Notes under the pieces: model-generated
The model's input: only the letters and a program-made list of their open reading frames with translations
The model's database searches: none
What the model was told of the DNA's origin: nothing
Part shown: piece by piece, positions 27,061 to 36,213 of the stretch
How the letters are laid out: every line of letters begins with the position of its first letter
Numbering within the stretch: position 1 is the first letter of the stretch
Translations under genes and position numbers: made by a program
Assembly: GCA_965198905.1 (NCBI GenBank)
Contig: OZ240678.1
Location: 1,922,001-1,986,000, forward strand
Source: CAHJWH01 sp965198905
GTDB lineage: Bacteria; Pseudomonadota; Alphaproteobacteria; Caulobacterales; Caulobacteraceae
Length of the DNA: 64,000 nt
Direction of reading: 5' to 3'

Positions 27061-28254
27061 CTAGCGGACTTGGCTGGCGTAGGTGCCGGCGGCGGGCGGC
27101 GGGGCGAGGTCGGCGGGGGTCGGAGAGGAGCCGGGATCTGGCGCGGTGATCGTCCCTGGCTTCACGGTCACCTTCACACCGACCTTGGCGCGCTGCACCC
27201 CATCGATCACCAGTTCGTCGTCGGGCTTCAACCCCTTGGTGACGACGCGCAGACCGTCCACCAGGGGGCCCTCGATGATCTTGCGTTGCTCGACCTTGCC
27301 GTCCTTGCCCACGACGTAGACGATGGTGTCGCTCTGCTGAGTCGTCGTGATGTCGTCGGGGATCAGCAGCGCCTGATAGGCGCCGGAGCCCAGCAGCCGC
27401 AGGTGACCGAACAGCCCCGGCGTCAGGGTCAGCTTGGGGTTGTCCACCACCGCCCGGCCACGGATGGTGCCGGAGTTGGGGTCAAGCGTGTTGTCCACAA
27501 AGTCCATGCGCCCGTGGATGGCGAAATCGGGCTGGTCCTGCAGGCGGATTTCCACAGGATTGGCGAAGTTGCGCGAGCTTGGACGGCTACCCGCCAGGGC
27601 CTGGTTCTCGTACTTGAGATAAAGCGACTCCGCCCCGTAGAAGCTGAAGCGGATGGGATTGAGGTCGGTGATGTTGGTCAGGATGGTCGCGTCCTGGGTG
27701 ACCAGATTGCCGGGCGCCACGCGACGGTCGGAGATCAGGCCGGAGAGCGGCGCGGTCACCCGGGTGAAGCCGAGGTTCAGCGCCGCGGTGGCGGTGGTCG
27801 CCCGGGCGGCGATCAGGTCGGCGTTGGCCTGCTGCTCGGCCGCCAGCCGGGTCTCGTATTCCTGCTCGGCGATCGCCTTGGCGGCGAGCAGCCGTTCGGC
27901 GCGGGCCAGTTCGATCTTGGCGTTGGCGAGGGTCGCAGCGGCCCGCGCCTCCTGCCCTTTGGCCTGGTCCAGCGCCGCCTGATAGGGGCGGGGATCGATG
28001 ACGAACAGCACTTGGCCCTGATGGACCACCTGGCCGTCGACAAAGCCGATCGACTGCAGGTAGCCGCTGACCCGAGGCCGGATGTCGACCGAATTGATCG
28101 CCTCGAACCGGCCGACGAAGTCGTCCCAGTCGACGATCTTCTTAGCCAGCGGCTTTGAGACCACCACAGTGGGCGGCGGTGGTGGCGGCGGCGTCTTCGC
28201 CGCGCATCCGGCGACCGCGATACTCGCTGCAATCGAGAGCGTGACTGCCCGCAT
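27061..28254 (-). CDS. RND efflux periplasmic adaptor lipoprotein
   Basis: This is the membrane-fusion protein linking permease and channel. The 397-residue sequence has a lipobox (SIAVAGCAAK) followed by a Pro run, then the barrel-sandwich motif FEAINSVDIRPRVSGYLQSI and VHQGQVLFVIDPRPYQAALD. The AAQLNLGFTRV-like return strand is seen as ALNLGFTRVTAPLSGLISDR. It is first in the operon, so its upstream gap (28255-28399, shared with the divergent heme oxygenase gene) holds the pump promoter. No repressor gene is adjacent. Confidence 0.95.
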   Translation of the reverse strand: MRAVTLSIAASIAVAGCAAKTPPPPPPPTVVVSKPLAKKIVDWDDFVGRFEAINSVDIRPRVSGYLQSIGFVDGQVVHQGQVLFVIDPRPYQAALDQAKGQEARAAATLANAKIELARAERLLAAKAIAEQEYETRLAAEQQANADLIAARATTATAALNLGFTRVTAPLSGLISDRRVAPGNLVTQDATILTNITDLNPIRFSFYGAESLYLKYENQALAGSRPSSRNFANPVEIRLQDQPDFAIHGRMDFVDNTLDPNSGTIRGRAVVDNPKLTLTPGLFGHLRLLGSGAYQALLIPDDITTTQQSDTIVYVVGKDGKVEQRKIIEGPLVDGLRVVTKGLKPDDELVIDGVQRAKVGVKVTVKPGTITAPDPGSSPTPADLAPPPAAGTYASQVR

Positions 28255-28301
28255 TCACCAACTCCGCCCCCCATCGGGCACTAGGCCAGCGATGGCGAGG
28301 G

Positions 28302-28322
28302 TGCAACGCTGCAGATGTTGCA
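28302..28322. promoter_or_regulatory. Inverted repeat in the pump/phytochrome divergent promoter
   Basis: TGCAAC and GTTGCA are separated by nine bases, with a central TGCA. The site lies between the efflux adaptor gene (minus) and the heme oxygenase gene (plus). It could bind a dimeric regulator of either gene; there is no regulator gene next to it. Confidence 0.35.
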
Positions 28323-28399
28323 AGCGCGAAAAGAGCCGTGTCGTAAGCGTCGCTGGATAGAGTGTGGCCAAGTCAGAGGGGAAGGCTTAGGGACCAACC

Positions 28400-28996
28400 A
28401 TGCTCGTCGAAGGCGCCGTGCGCGGAAGCTCCGCGCCCCTGATCGACCACCTCCGCTCCGCCACCCGCGCAGCGCACATGGAGTTGGAGACGACACTCCA
28501 GTTGCTCGAACCGCCCCTCAGTTGTCTGCGGTTCGCCCGGGCGCTGACCGGATTTCAGAGTTTCCACCGGGTGTGGGAGCCCAAGGTCGAGGCTCTGCTC
28601 GGCGAGCCCGACATGCTTGTTCCGCGTCGCAAGCTGGCGCTCATTGCGGCGGATCTCGACGCGCTCGGCCATGCCGGGAACGAACCGATCTCCTTCGATC
28701 TGGATTTCCTCGATGGCGCTGCGCAAGCCTGGGGCTCGCTCTATGTCCTGGAGGGCTCGACCCTTGGCGGCCAGGTGATCTCGCGCAGCCTTAAAGCCAC
28801 AGATTGGGCGCCGCCGAACGGTTTGGCCTACTTCAACCCGTATGGTCGGCGCATCGGAGCCATGTGGACGCAGTTCCGCACTGCGCTGGAGGCCCGGGCG
28901 CCTGGTCTGGATCCGCGGGCGGTCGTGGACGGCGCCTGCGCCACCTTCCGCTCGCTCAAGGACGGGCTGGTCGCGTGTGGCGGAGTTCCGGTTTGA
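28400..28996 (+). CDS. bphO: Biliverdin-producing heme oxygenase
   Basis: It opens heme to biliverdin, the chromophore of the neighbouring phytochrome. The 198-residue protein contains LRSATRAAHMELE, in which the His is the expected proximal heme ligand, and the block GSLYVLEGSTLGGQVISR that forms the distal helix. Its stop codon overlaps the likely TTG start of the phytochrome gene, so chromophore and apoprotein are co-produced. Confidence 0.92.
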   Translation: MLVEGAVRGSSAPLIDHLRSATRAAHMELETTLQLLEPPLSCLRFARALTGFQSFHRVWEPKVEALLGEPDMLVPRRKLALIAADLDALGHAGNEPISFDLDFLDGAAQAWGSLYVLEGSTLGGQVISRSLKATDWAPPNGLAYFNPYGRRIGAMWTQFRTALEARAPGLDPRAVVDGACATFRSLKDGLVACGGVPV

Positions 28997-31254
28997 ACGA
29001 GATGGCTACGGCGATCGACACGCCCATGGCCGCGCCTCACGGCGACCTCGCCGCCTGTGATCGCGAGCCGATCCACCTCTCCGGCGCCATACAGCCGCAC
29101 GGGGCCCTGCTAGGCCTCGACGCCGAGTTGAGGCTGGTGCGCGCGAGCGCCAACGCCCGAACTTGGTTAAGCCTAGACGCCGAGCTTACGCCCGGCGCGC
29201 GGTTGCGCGATGTTCTGCCCCCAGGGTGGGGCGAGCTGGCGGGCCAATTACAGCTCTGGCTGGAGGGCGGTGAGCGGATCCTGCTGTCCGCCGGAGACAT
29301 CGGAGATGGCCGCCGCGCCACCGCCCTGGCGCAGCGCACGAGAGACGGCGGCGTGCTGCTGGAGTTCGAGACCGGCAACCTGGACTTCCACGCCGCCGGG
29401 CGGCTGCAAGGCCGCGTCCAGGCCGACCTGGAACAGCTCGGCCAGGCCGGCGATCTCGCCTCGATCTGCGCTCTGGTGACCGTGCAGGTACGCGCGCTCA
29501 CCGGCTTCAACCGAGTGATGATCTACCGCTTCGCCGACGACTGGGACGGCACCGTCATAGCCCATGACAGCGACGGCTCGCTGCCGTCCTACCTAGGCCT
29601 GCGCTTTCCGGCCTCCGACATCCCACGTCAGGCGCGCGAGCTTTACCGGCTGAACCGGGTGCGGATCATCCCCAATGTCGACTACTCTCCATCGCCGATC
29701 CTGACCCTCGCCGGCGGGATGGAGGACGCTCCCTTCGACCTCAGCGCCTCGGTGCTCCGCAGCGTCTCGCCGGTGCATCTGGAGTACATGCGCAACATGG
29801 GCACGCTGTCGTCCATGTCGATCTCCATCCTGGTCGAGGGGCGTCTGTGGGGGCTGATCTCCTGCCATCACGCTACGCCCCGGCAGGTGACGCTCCAGGT
29901 TCGAAACGCTTGCGACTTCCTGGCCCAGGTCATGGCGCTTCAGATCAGCGCCCTGGAACGGACTGCGGAGGCCAGCCGGCGGGTGGAGTTGGCCGCCATC
30001 CAAGGCGATCTGCTCGCCCGCATGGCGCGGGAGCGCCAATTCGCCAGCGGCTTGGCGCTTCGCCCCGCCGCATGGCTGGCGCTCGCGGGGGCCACAGGCG
30101 CCGCCGCCATGGTAGACGGCGACGTCACCACCGCCGGCCTCACGCCCGAGCGCACCCAGATCATCGACTTGGTCGACTGGCTGAACCGTGCCGAGGTCGG
30201 CGAGGTTTTCTCGACGCCTTCGCTCGGGTCCATGTTCGCCAAGGCCGAAGCCTATTCCGAGGTGGCGAGCGGCGTACTGGCGATCCGCACCTCACAGCTT
30301 CATCCGAGCTACGTGCTCTGGTTTCGGCAGGAGGTGGTGCAGGAGGTGAGCTGGGGCGGAGACCCGCATAAGGCGATCGAGCCCACCGGCCGCATCGCGC
30401 CCCGCAAGTCCTTCGAGCAGTGGAAGGAAAAGGTGCGCGGCCGCTCTTATCCGTGGGAGCCGGCGGTGGTGGATACGGCCGGAGCCTTCCGCAACGCCAT
30501 CCTCAACGTCGTGCTGCGCCAGGCGGAGGAACGGGCGGAGCTGGCGGGGGAACTGCAACGCTCCAACCGCGAGCTCGAGGCCTTTTCCTACTCGGTCAGC
30601 CACGACCTTCGCGCGCCGTTCCGCCATATCGTCGGCTATGTCGAGCTGTTGCAGGAACGCGAGAACGCGCTGGATGAAACCTCGCGCCGCTACATCCGCA
30701 GCATCCGCGACAGCGCCATCTCCGCCGCCCGGCTGGTGGACGACCTGCTGCAGTTCTCCAAGGTCGGCCGCGCGTCCCTGTCCACCAGCCGGGTCGACAT
30801 GAACAAGCTGGTCGCCGAGGCGCGGCGGTCGCTGGAGCCCGACTTCGCCGGCCGCGAGATCGAATGGCGAGTGGCCGACCTGCCGCCGGCGTTCGGCGAC
30901 GCCACCATGCTGCGCCAGACCCTGGTGAACCTGATCTCCAACGCGGCCAAGTACACCCGACCGCGTCCGCTCGCCCAGATCAGCATCTACGCCGAACAGG
31001 GACGTGAGGAGACCACCTACACCGTCAAGGACAACGGCGTCGGTTTCGACATGGCCTATGTTGGAAAGCTGTTCGGGGTGTTCCAGCGACTGCACCGCGC
31101 CGAGGATTTCGAGGGCACCGGAATAGGCTTGGCGATCGTCCAGCGCGTGGTCGAGCGCCATGGCGGCCGCATCTGGGCCGATGGCGTCGTCGATCGTGGC
31201 GCGGCGTTTCACTTCTGCCTGCCCAAGCTGAATACGGGGGCGAAAGATGGCTGA
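28993..31254 (+). CDS. bphP: Bacteriophytochrome histidine kinase
   Basis: This is a red/far-red light sensor. The chromophore Cys lies near the N-terminus in ACDREPIHLSGAIQPHG (PAS domain). The GAF domain has the FPASDIPRQARELYR motif, then come PHY, a HisKA dimerisation helix (FSYSVSHDLRAPFRHIVGY) and an ATPase domain with NLISNAAKYT, DNGVGFDM and GTGIGLAIV. I take TTG at 28993 (753 residues) as the start because GGAG lies seven bases upstream and it overlaps the bphO stop; ATG at 29002 is the alternative. The receiver gene overlaps its end by 8 bases. Confidence 0.95.
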   Translation: MNEMATAIDTPMAAPHGDLAACDREPIHLSGAIQPHGALLGLDAELRLVRASANARTWLSLDAELTPGARLRDVLPPGWGELAGQLQLWLEGGERILLSAGDIGDGRRATALAQRTRDGGVLLEFETGNLDFHAAGRLQGRVQADLEQLGQAGDLASICALVTVQVRALTGFNRVMIYRFADDWDGTVIAHDSDGSLPSYLGLRFPASDIPRQARELYRLNRVRIIPNVDYSPSPILTLAGGMEDAPFDLSASVLRSVSPVHLEYMRNMGTLSSMSISILVEGRLWGLISCHHATPRQVTLQVRNACDFLAQVMALQISALERTAEASRRVELAAIQGDLLARMARERQFASGLALRPAAWLALAGATGAAAMVDGDVTTAGLTPERTQIIDLVDWLNRAEVGEVFSTPSLGSMFAKAEAYSEVASGVLAIRTSQLHPSYVLWFRQEVVQEVSWGGDPHKAIEPTGRIAPRKSFEQWKEKVRGRSYPWEPAVVDTAGAFRNAILNVVLRQAEERAELAGELQRSNRELEAFSYSVSHDLRAPFRHIVGYVELLQERENALDETSRRYIRSIRDSAISAARLVDDLLQFSKVGRASLSTSRVDMNKLVAEARRSLEPDFAGREIEWRVADLPPAFGDATMLRQTLVNLISNAAKYTRPRPLAQISIYAEQGREETTYTVKDNGVGFDMAYVGKLFGVFQRLHRAEDFEGTGIGLAIVQRVVERHGGRIWADGVVDRGAAFHFCLPKLNTGAKDG

Positions 31255-31705
31255 CCTGCGGCCGATCCTGCTGGTTGAGGACAGCGCCGAAGACGTCGAA
31301 CTGACCCTGGCGGCGCTCGCTAAATGCCAGCTCGCAAACGAGGTCGTGGTCTGCCGCGATGGGGCGGAGGGGCTGGACTTCCTGCACCGCCGCAACGCCT
31401 ACGCCGATCGAGCGGTCGGGGATCCCGCCGTGGTGCTGCTGGACCTGAAGCTACCCAAGCTGGACGGTCTGGACGTGCTCGAAAGGGTGAAGAAGGACGC
31501 CATGCTGCGCCACATACCCGTGGTGATGCTGACCTCGTCTCGGGAGGAGCGCGACCTGGTCCGCAGTTATGAGCTCGGCGTGAACGCCTTCGTGGTCAAG
31601 CCGGTCGAATTCAGCGCCTTCTTCGAGGCCATCCAGGACCTTGGGGTCTTCTGGGCCGTTCTGAACGAGCCTCCGCCCGGATTCGCCGGCCGGACCCGCA
31701 CATGA
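31247..31705 (+). CDS. Single-domain response regulator (Rcp1-like)
   Basis: A 152-residue receiver domain with no output domain. The acidic pocket is in ILLVEDSAEDVELT, the phospho-acceptor Asp in VVLLDLKLPKLDGLDVL, and Thr/Lys residues in VVMLTSSREERD and FVVKPVEFSAF. Rcp1-type receivers are the usual partners of phytochrome kinases. It overlaps bphP by eight bases, so it is almost certainly the phosphate acceptor of BphP. Confidence 0.94.
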   Translation: MADLRPILLVEDSAEDVELTLAALAKCQLANEVVVCRDGAEGLDFLHRRNAYADRAVGDPAVVLLDLKLPKLDGLDVLERVKKDAMLRHIPVVMLTSSREERDLVRSYELGVNAFVVKPVEFSAFFEAIQDLGVFWAVLNEPPPGFAGRTRT

Positions 31706-31712
31706 GCGCGCG

Positions 31713-32702
31713 ATGAGCCAGGTCACGATCCTGATGCTTGAGGACAGCGACCTCGACGCCGCGCTGATCGAGCGGGAACTCAGCAGATCAGTCCTGGACA
31801 TCAGCTTTCAACGGGTTGCGGCGCGCGCTCCCTTCGCCGACGCGCTGAAACGGGGAGGCTTCGACCTCATCCTGTCGGACTTCTCACTGCCCGATTTTAA
31901 CGGCGTTGAGGCGCTCGAACTGGCGCGCACCCTGGCGCCTGAGGCGCCTTTCATCTTCGTCTCCGGCGTCGTCGGCGAGGAGTTCGCCATCGACTCGCTG
32001 AAGGAGGGCGCGACCGACTACGTGCTGAAGCAGCGGCTCGAGCGCCTGCCGTCCGCTGTTCGCAGGGCGCTCCGCGAGGCGAACGAACGTCGTGAACGCC
32101 GCCGCGCAGAAGAACGCATGACGCTGCTTGTCGCGGAGCTTAGCCATAGGGTGAAGAACACCCTGGCCACCGTCACCGCCATCTCTAGGCTGACCCTGCG
32201 CCAAAGCGCATCGCTTGAGGCCTTCGACCTGGCTTTCAGTCGTCGGCTGCAAGCCCTGTCCCAGGCCCACAGCCTTATCTTCGAGACAAACTGGGGCGAG
32301 ACCGAGCTTCGGGAGGTCGTCGAGCGCGCGCTAAACCCGTTCCGGCGTGTAGGCGAGCCCAGTATCCGGATAGAGGGGGTGGACCTTAAGCTGTCGCCCA
32401 AGGCCGCTCTCGCCCTGACTTTGATGCTCCACGAACTCGCTACCAACGCCGCCAAGTACGGGGCGCTTAGCGATGCGGGCGGCATGGTCGAGGTGCACTG
32501 GTCGTTGCAGGCCAGCTCCGAACCCTCGGTCCGGCTGAATTGGAGCGAACTCGGCGGGCCCGAGGTCGCGCCCCCTACGCGCAAAGGCTTCGGCCACACC
32601 CTGATCGAACGCAGCGTCCGCTATGAGCTGGACGGGTCTGCGAGGCTCAGCTTCCCGCCGTCCGGAATGCAGGCTGAGATCAGCTTCCCAGCGGCGGCCT
32701 GA
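31713..32702 (+). CDS. Receiver-HWE histidine kinase hybrid
   Basis: The 329-residue protein has an N-terminal receiver domain (ILMLEDSDLDAALIE, phospho-Asp in LILSDFSLPDFNGVEAL, Lys in DYVLKQRLERLP). A coiled linker leads to an HWE-type kinase domain. The kinase has the His in AELSHRVKNTLATV, the N-box in LMLHELATNAAKYGALS, and the family's W-x-E in LNWSELGGP. HWE kinases often feed the PhyR/NepR general stress pathway in alphaproteobacteria. As the last gene of the module it could pass light input to that pathway; this is inference. Confidence 0.92.
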   Translation: MSQVTILMLEDSDLDAALIERELSRSVLDISFQRVAARAPFADALKRGGFDLILSDFSLPDFNGVEALELARTLAPEAPFIFVSGVVGEEFAIDSLKEGATDYVLKQRLERLPSAVRRALREANERRERRRAEERMTLLVAELSHRVKNTLATVTAISRLTLRQSASLEAFDLAFSRRLQALSQAHSLIFETNWGETELREVVERALNPFRRVGEPSIRIEGVDLKLSPKAALALTLMLHELATNAAKYGALSDAGGMVEVHWSLQASSEPSVRLNWSELGGPEVAPPTRKGFGHTLIERSVRYELDGSARLSFPPSGMQAEISFPAAA

Positions 32703-32711
32703 CCGCTCGGC

Positions 32712-35354
32712 CTAGCGGCTTGGCTCGTAGTTCAGGATCGGGGCCAGCCAACGCTCCGCCGTCTTCAGCTCCCAGCCCTTGCGGCGGGCGTAGTCGGCCG
32801 CCTGGTCGGCGTCGATCTTGCCGACGCCGAAGTAGTGCGCTTCCGGATGAGCGAAGTAGAGGCCTGAGACCGAGGCCGGCGGGGCCATGGCGAAGCTCTC
32901 GGTCAGCGACATGCCGGTGGCGCGCTCGGCGTCGAGCAGGCGGAACAGGGTGGCCTTCTCGGTGTGGTCGGGCTGAGCGGGGTAGCCGGGTGCGGGGCGG
33001 ATGCCGCGGTAGGTCTCGGCCAGCAGGTCGTCCACGCCCAGCGCCTCGTCCGGAGCGTAGCCCCAGAGTTCGCGGCGGACGCGGGCGTGCATGACCTCGG
33101 CGAAGGCCTCGGCCAGCCGGTCGGCCAGCGAGGTGGCCAGGATCGCGGAGTAATCGTCGCCCGCCTGCTTGTAGTGCAGCGATAGGGCGCTCTCACCATG
33201 GCCTGCGGTGACCGCGAAGGCGCCCATGTAGTCCGCCGCCCCGCCCACCGGCGCGACGAAGTCGGACAGCGCCAGGTTCGGCTTGCCCTCGCTCTTCAGC
33301 ATCTGCTGACGCAGGGTGTGCAGCCGCGCCAGCTCGGTCGAGCGGCCATCGTCTGTATACAGAACGATATCGTCCGCATCGCTGTTAGCGGCCCAAAAGC
33401 CGATGACGCCGGACGCTTGAAACAGCCCCTCCTGGACGATCCGCGCCAGCATCGGCTCCGCGTCGGCGAACAGGTTGCGGGCCGCCTCCCCTACGATGTC
33501 GTCCTCGAAGATCGCCGGATAACGGCCGACCAACTCCCAACTGGCGAAGAAGGGCGTCCAGTCGATGGCCTGGGCCAGGGTCGCCAGGTCGTAGTCGTTG
33601 AAGGCGCGCGTGCCGAGGAAGCTCGGGCGCGTGGGCGTATGGCCGGTGAAGTCCGCCTTGAAGCGGTTGGCTCGCGCCTGTTCCAGCGTGGCGCGGGCCT
33701 TCTGCTCGCGGCCGCGGGCGAACTGCTCACGGATCTTGACGTACTCGTCGCGGACAGCCGAGCGGGCGTTCTGGCCCTCGCTCGGCGACAGGAGTCCTGA
33801 CACCACGCCCACCGCCCGGCTGGCGTCCGGGACGTAGATGGTGGCGCCGTCGAAGACGGGCTCGATCTTCACCGCGGTGTGGGTGCGGCTGGTGGTGGCG
33901 CCGCCGATGAGCAGCGGCTTGTCGCCCATGCCGCGCCGCTGCATCTCACTGGCCACGAACACCATCTCGTCCAGCGACGGCGTGATCAGGCCCGACAGGC
34001 CGACGATATCGACCTTGTGCTCGATCGCGGCGTCCAGGATGCGGTCGGCCGGGACCATGACGCCCAGGTCGATCACCTCATAGTTGTTGCACTGGAGCAC
34101 GACGCCGACGATGGACTTGCCGATGTCGTGCACGTCGCCCTTCACCGTGGCCATCAGCACCTTGCCGGCATAGGTGCGGGGGCCCCCGCCGGCCTCGGCC
34201 TCCATGAAGGGCATCAGGTGGGCCACGGCCTGCTTCATCACGCGCGCCGATTTGACCACCTGGGGCAGGAACATCTTGCCCGCGCCGAACAGGTCGCCGA
34301 CCACGTTCATCCCATCCATCAAGGGACCCTCGATGACGTGCAGCGGGCGCGCGACCGACAGGCGCGCCTCCTCCGTGTCCGCGACGATGAACTCGGAATT
34401 GCCGTTCACCAGGGCGTATTCCAGCCGCTTGCCCACCGGCTGTTCTCGCCAGGCGAGATCGACGACCCGCACCGCGCCCTTGTCGCCCTTGTACTTGGGG
34501 GCTAGGTCCACCAGCCGCTCGGTGGAGTCCTCGCGGCGGTTCTGGATGACGTCCTCGACCGCCTCGCGCAGCTCCGGGTCGATCTTGTCGTAGACCGGCA
34601 GGTCGCCGGCGTTGACGATGCCCATGTCCATGCCCGCCGCGATGGCGTGGTAGAGGAACACCGAGTGCATGGCCCGGCGCACCGGCTCGTTGCCCCGGAA
34701 GCTGAACGACACGTTGGAGACGCCGCCCGAGATGTGGGCGTGGGGCAATTCCGTCCGTATACGGCGGGTCGCATTGATGAAGTCGAGCGCGTAGTTGTTG
34801 TGCTCTTCGATCCCAGTCGCCACGGCGAAGATGTTGGGGTCGAAGATGATGTCCTCAGGAGGATAATCCAGCTTGTCCACCAGCAGCCGGTAGGCTCGGG
34901 TGCAGATCTCCACCTTGCGGTCGGCGGTGTCGGCCTGGCCCACCTCGTCGAAGGCCATGACCACCACCGCAGCGCCATAGCGCTGGCAGGCCTTGGCCTG
35001 GGTGATGAACTTGTCCTCGCCTTCCTTCAGGGAGATGGAATTGACGATGCAGCGACCCTGCACGCACTTCAGCCCAGCTTCGATCACCTCCCACTTGGAG
35101 CTGTCGACCATCACCGGGACCCGGGCAATGTCCGGCTCGCCGGCGATCAGGTTCAGGAAGGTGGTCATGGCGGCGGCGGAGTCGAGCAGGCCCTCGTCCA
35201 TGTTCACGTCGATGACCTGGGCCCCGGCCTCCACCTGCTGGCGGGCCACGTCGAGGGCTGCGGGATAGTCGCCGGCAGCCACCAGCTTCCTGAACCTGGC
35301 GGAGCCGGTGACGTTGGTGCGCTCGCCGATGTTGACGAAGACGGGGACGGTCAT
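32712..35354 (-). CDS. metH: Methionine synthase, C-terminal (pterin, B12, activation) polypeptide
   Basis: This half of cobalamin-dependent methionine synthase carries methyl transfer from methyl-THF. Residues 1-260 are the pterin-binding domain (FVNIGERTNVTGS), followed by the B12 cap and the cobalamin-binding domain with the His of GDVHDIGKSIVGV. The C-terminal reactivation domain has RPAPGYPAQPDHTEK. It has no homocysteine domain, which is on a separate gene 1.3 kb upstream. The length (880) fits the split-enzyme arrangement seen in Caulobacter. Its ATG overlaps the stop of the 138-residue gene upstream (ATGA). Confidence 0.95.
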   Translation of the reverse strand: MTVPVFVNIGERTNVTGSARFRKLVAAGDYPAALDVARQQVEAGAQVIDVNMDEGLLDSAAAMTTFLNLIAGEPDIARVPVMVDSSKWEVIEAGLKCVQGRCIVNSISLKEGEDKFITQAKACQRYGAAVVVMAFDEVGQADTADRKVEICTRAYRLLVDKLDYPPEDIIFDPNIFAVATGIEEHNNYALDFINATRRIRTELPHAHISGGVSNVSFSFRGNEPVRRAMHSVFLYHAIAAGMDMGIVNAGDLPVYDKIDPELREAVEDVIQNRREDSTERLVDLAPKYKGDKGAVRVVDLAWREQPVGKRLEYALVNGNSEFIVADTEEARLSVARPLHVIEGPLMDGMNVVGDLFGAGKMFLPQVVKSARVMKQAVAHLMPFMEAEAGGGPRTYAGKVLMATVKGDVHDIGKSIVGVVLQCNNYEVIDLGVMVPADRILDAAIEHKVDIVGLSGLITPSLDEMVFVASEMQRRGMGDKPLLIGGATTSRTHTAVKIEPVFDGATIYVPDASRAVGVVSGLLSPSEGQNARSAVRDEYVKIREQFARGREQKARATLEQARANRFKADFTGHTPTRPSFLGTRAFNDYDLATLAQAIDWTPFFASWELVGRYPAIFEDDIVGEAARNLFADAEPMLARIVQEGLFQASGVIGFWAANSDADDIVLYTDDGRSTELARLHTLRQQMLKSEGKPNLALSDFVAPVGGAADYMGAFAVTAGHGESALSLHYKQAGDDYSAILATSLADRLAEAFAEVMHARVRRELWGYAPDEALGVDDLLAETYRGIRPAPGYPAQPDHTEKATLFRLLDAERATGMSLTESFAMAPPASVSGLYFAHPEAHYFGVGKIDADQAADYARRKGWELKTAERWLAPILNYEPSR

Positions 35355-35767
35355 GGATTGGCGCTCGGATCGGATCGGCCTGGATCGGGCTCGCGGCCGG
35401 CGAGTTGCAGGCGGCGGGAGATGACGGCCTGGGGCGCGCCCGCGGCCTGCAGCGCGCGCCAGTCGGCGGGGCTGGCCGCGAGCCGGCGGTGCAGCACCGC
35501 CAGGATCAGGCGCAGGTTGGCCAGGCCGGCGTGGCGCACCGCCTCCAGGATCGCCGAGGGCGCGCGGCCGAGGGTCGCCTCGATCACCGCCAGCCCTGCG
35601 GGATCGGCCTGGGGCTCGAGGTCTGAACGGGCGATCACCTGGAAGAAGGCGCGCCCGAGGGTGGCCGAAGCGGCGTCGCTTACCGCCGGCTTGTTCAGCC
35701 GCGTGCGCAGGGTGCGCAGCGCCTCGACCTCCACCTGGGAAAGGGCGAGCCCGTGGCGAGCGGTCAT
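35351..35767 (-). CDS. Hypothetical helical protein in the met operon
   Basis: A 138-residue Ala/Leu/Arg-rich protein with no signal peptide; it appears helical and ends in a Pro/Asp tail. I recognise no family. It overlaps metH by four bases (ATGA) and the PIN-domain gene by four bases, so all three must be translated from one mRNA. It may be tied either to the PIN module or to MetH; the sequence does not decide. Confidence 0.7.
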   Translation of the reverse strand: MTARHGLALSQVEVEALRTLRTRLNKPAVSDAASATLGRAFFQVIARSDLEPQADPAGLAVIEATLGRAPSAILEAVRHAGLANLRLILAVLHRRLAASPADWRALQAAGAPQAVISRRLQLAGREPDPGRSDPSANP

Positions 35768-36213
35768 GCGATGGCGAGCAGTTCGGCGGCGCGGGGGCTG
35801 ACCCCGGCCGCTCCGAAAGGATTGACGACCTCCAGGCCGAACAGTGTCGCGCCGTCCTGCATGTCTTCCGAGATCATGACGGTGCAGCCGGCGGCGCGGG
35901 CTGAAGCCAGCATGAGCGAGTCCCAGTAGGCGAGTCGGCCGCCTTCAACCTGCGCCAGCGCTGATCTCACTTCCTCCGCCGAATACGGAAATGTTTTATA
36001 GCTCGTCAGGACCTGTCTTGCCGCTTCGGCCGCTAGAGGCGCTTCCATCCGCAATTTGCGGCGCAGGACATTCTGGAGCTCGCCGATCAATTGGAGCGCA
36101 ACGCCGCCGCGCCGGATGCGCAGCTGCTCGACGATGGCCTGAGCTATCCGCTGCTTCGTTGGCGTCCCAGCGTCGAAAGCATAGACGAAGATGTTGGTGT
36201 CGACGGTTATCAA
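35764..36213 (-). CDS. PIN-domain protein (VapC-like toxin)
   Basis: The 149-residue protein starts with the PIN signature MITVDTNIFVYAFDAG, where the Asp is the first metal ligand. It has an internal Glu in LIGELQNVLRRKL and the third acidic cluster in AYWDSLMLASARAAGC, followed by ISEDMQDG. These residues form the expected Mg-binding ribonuclease site. It overlaps the upstream 150-residue gene by four bases, the arrangement of antitoxin-toxin pairs. Confidence 0.85.
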   Translation of the reverse strand: MITVDTNIFVYAFDAGTPTKQRIAQAIVEQLRIRRGGVALQLIGELQNVLRRKLRMEAPLAAEAARQVLTSYKTFPYSAEEVRSALAQVEGGRLAYWDSLMLASARAAGCTVMISEDMQDGATLFGLEVVNPFGAAGVSPRAAELLAIA

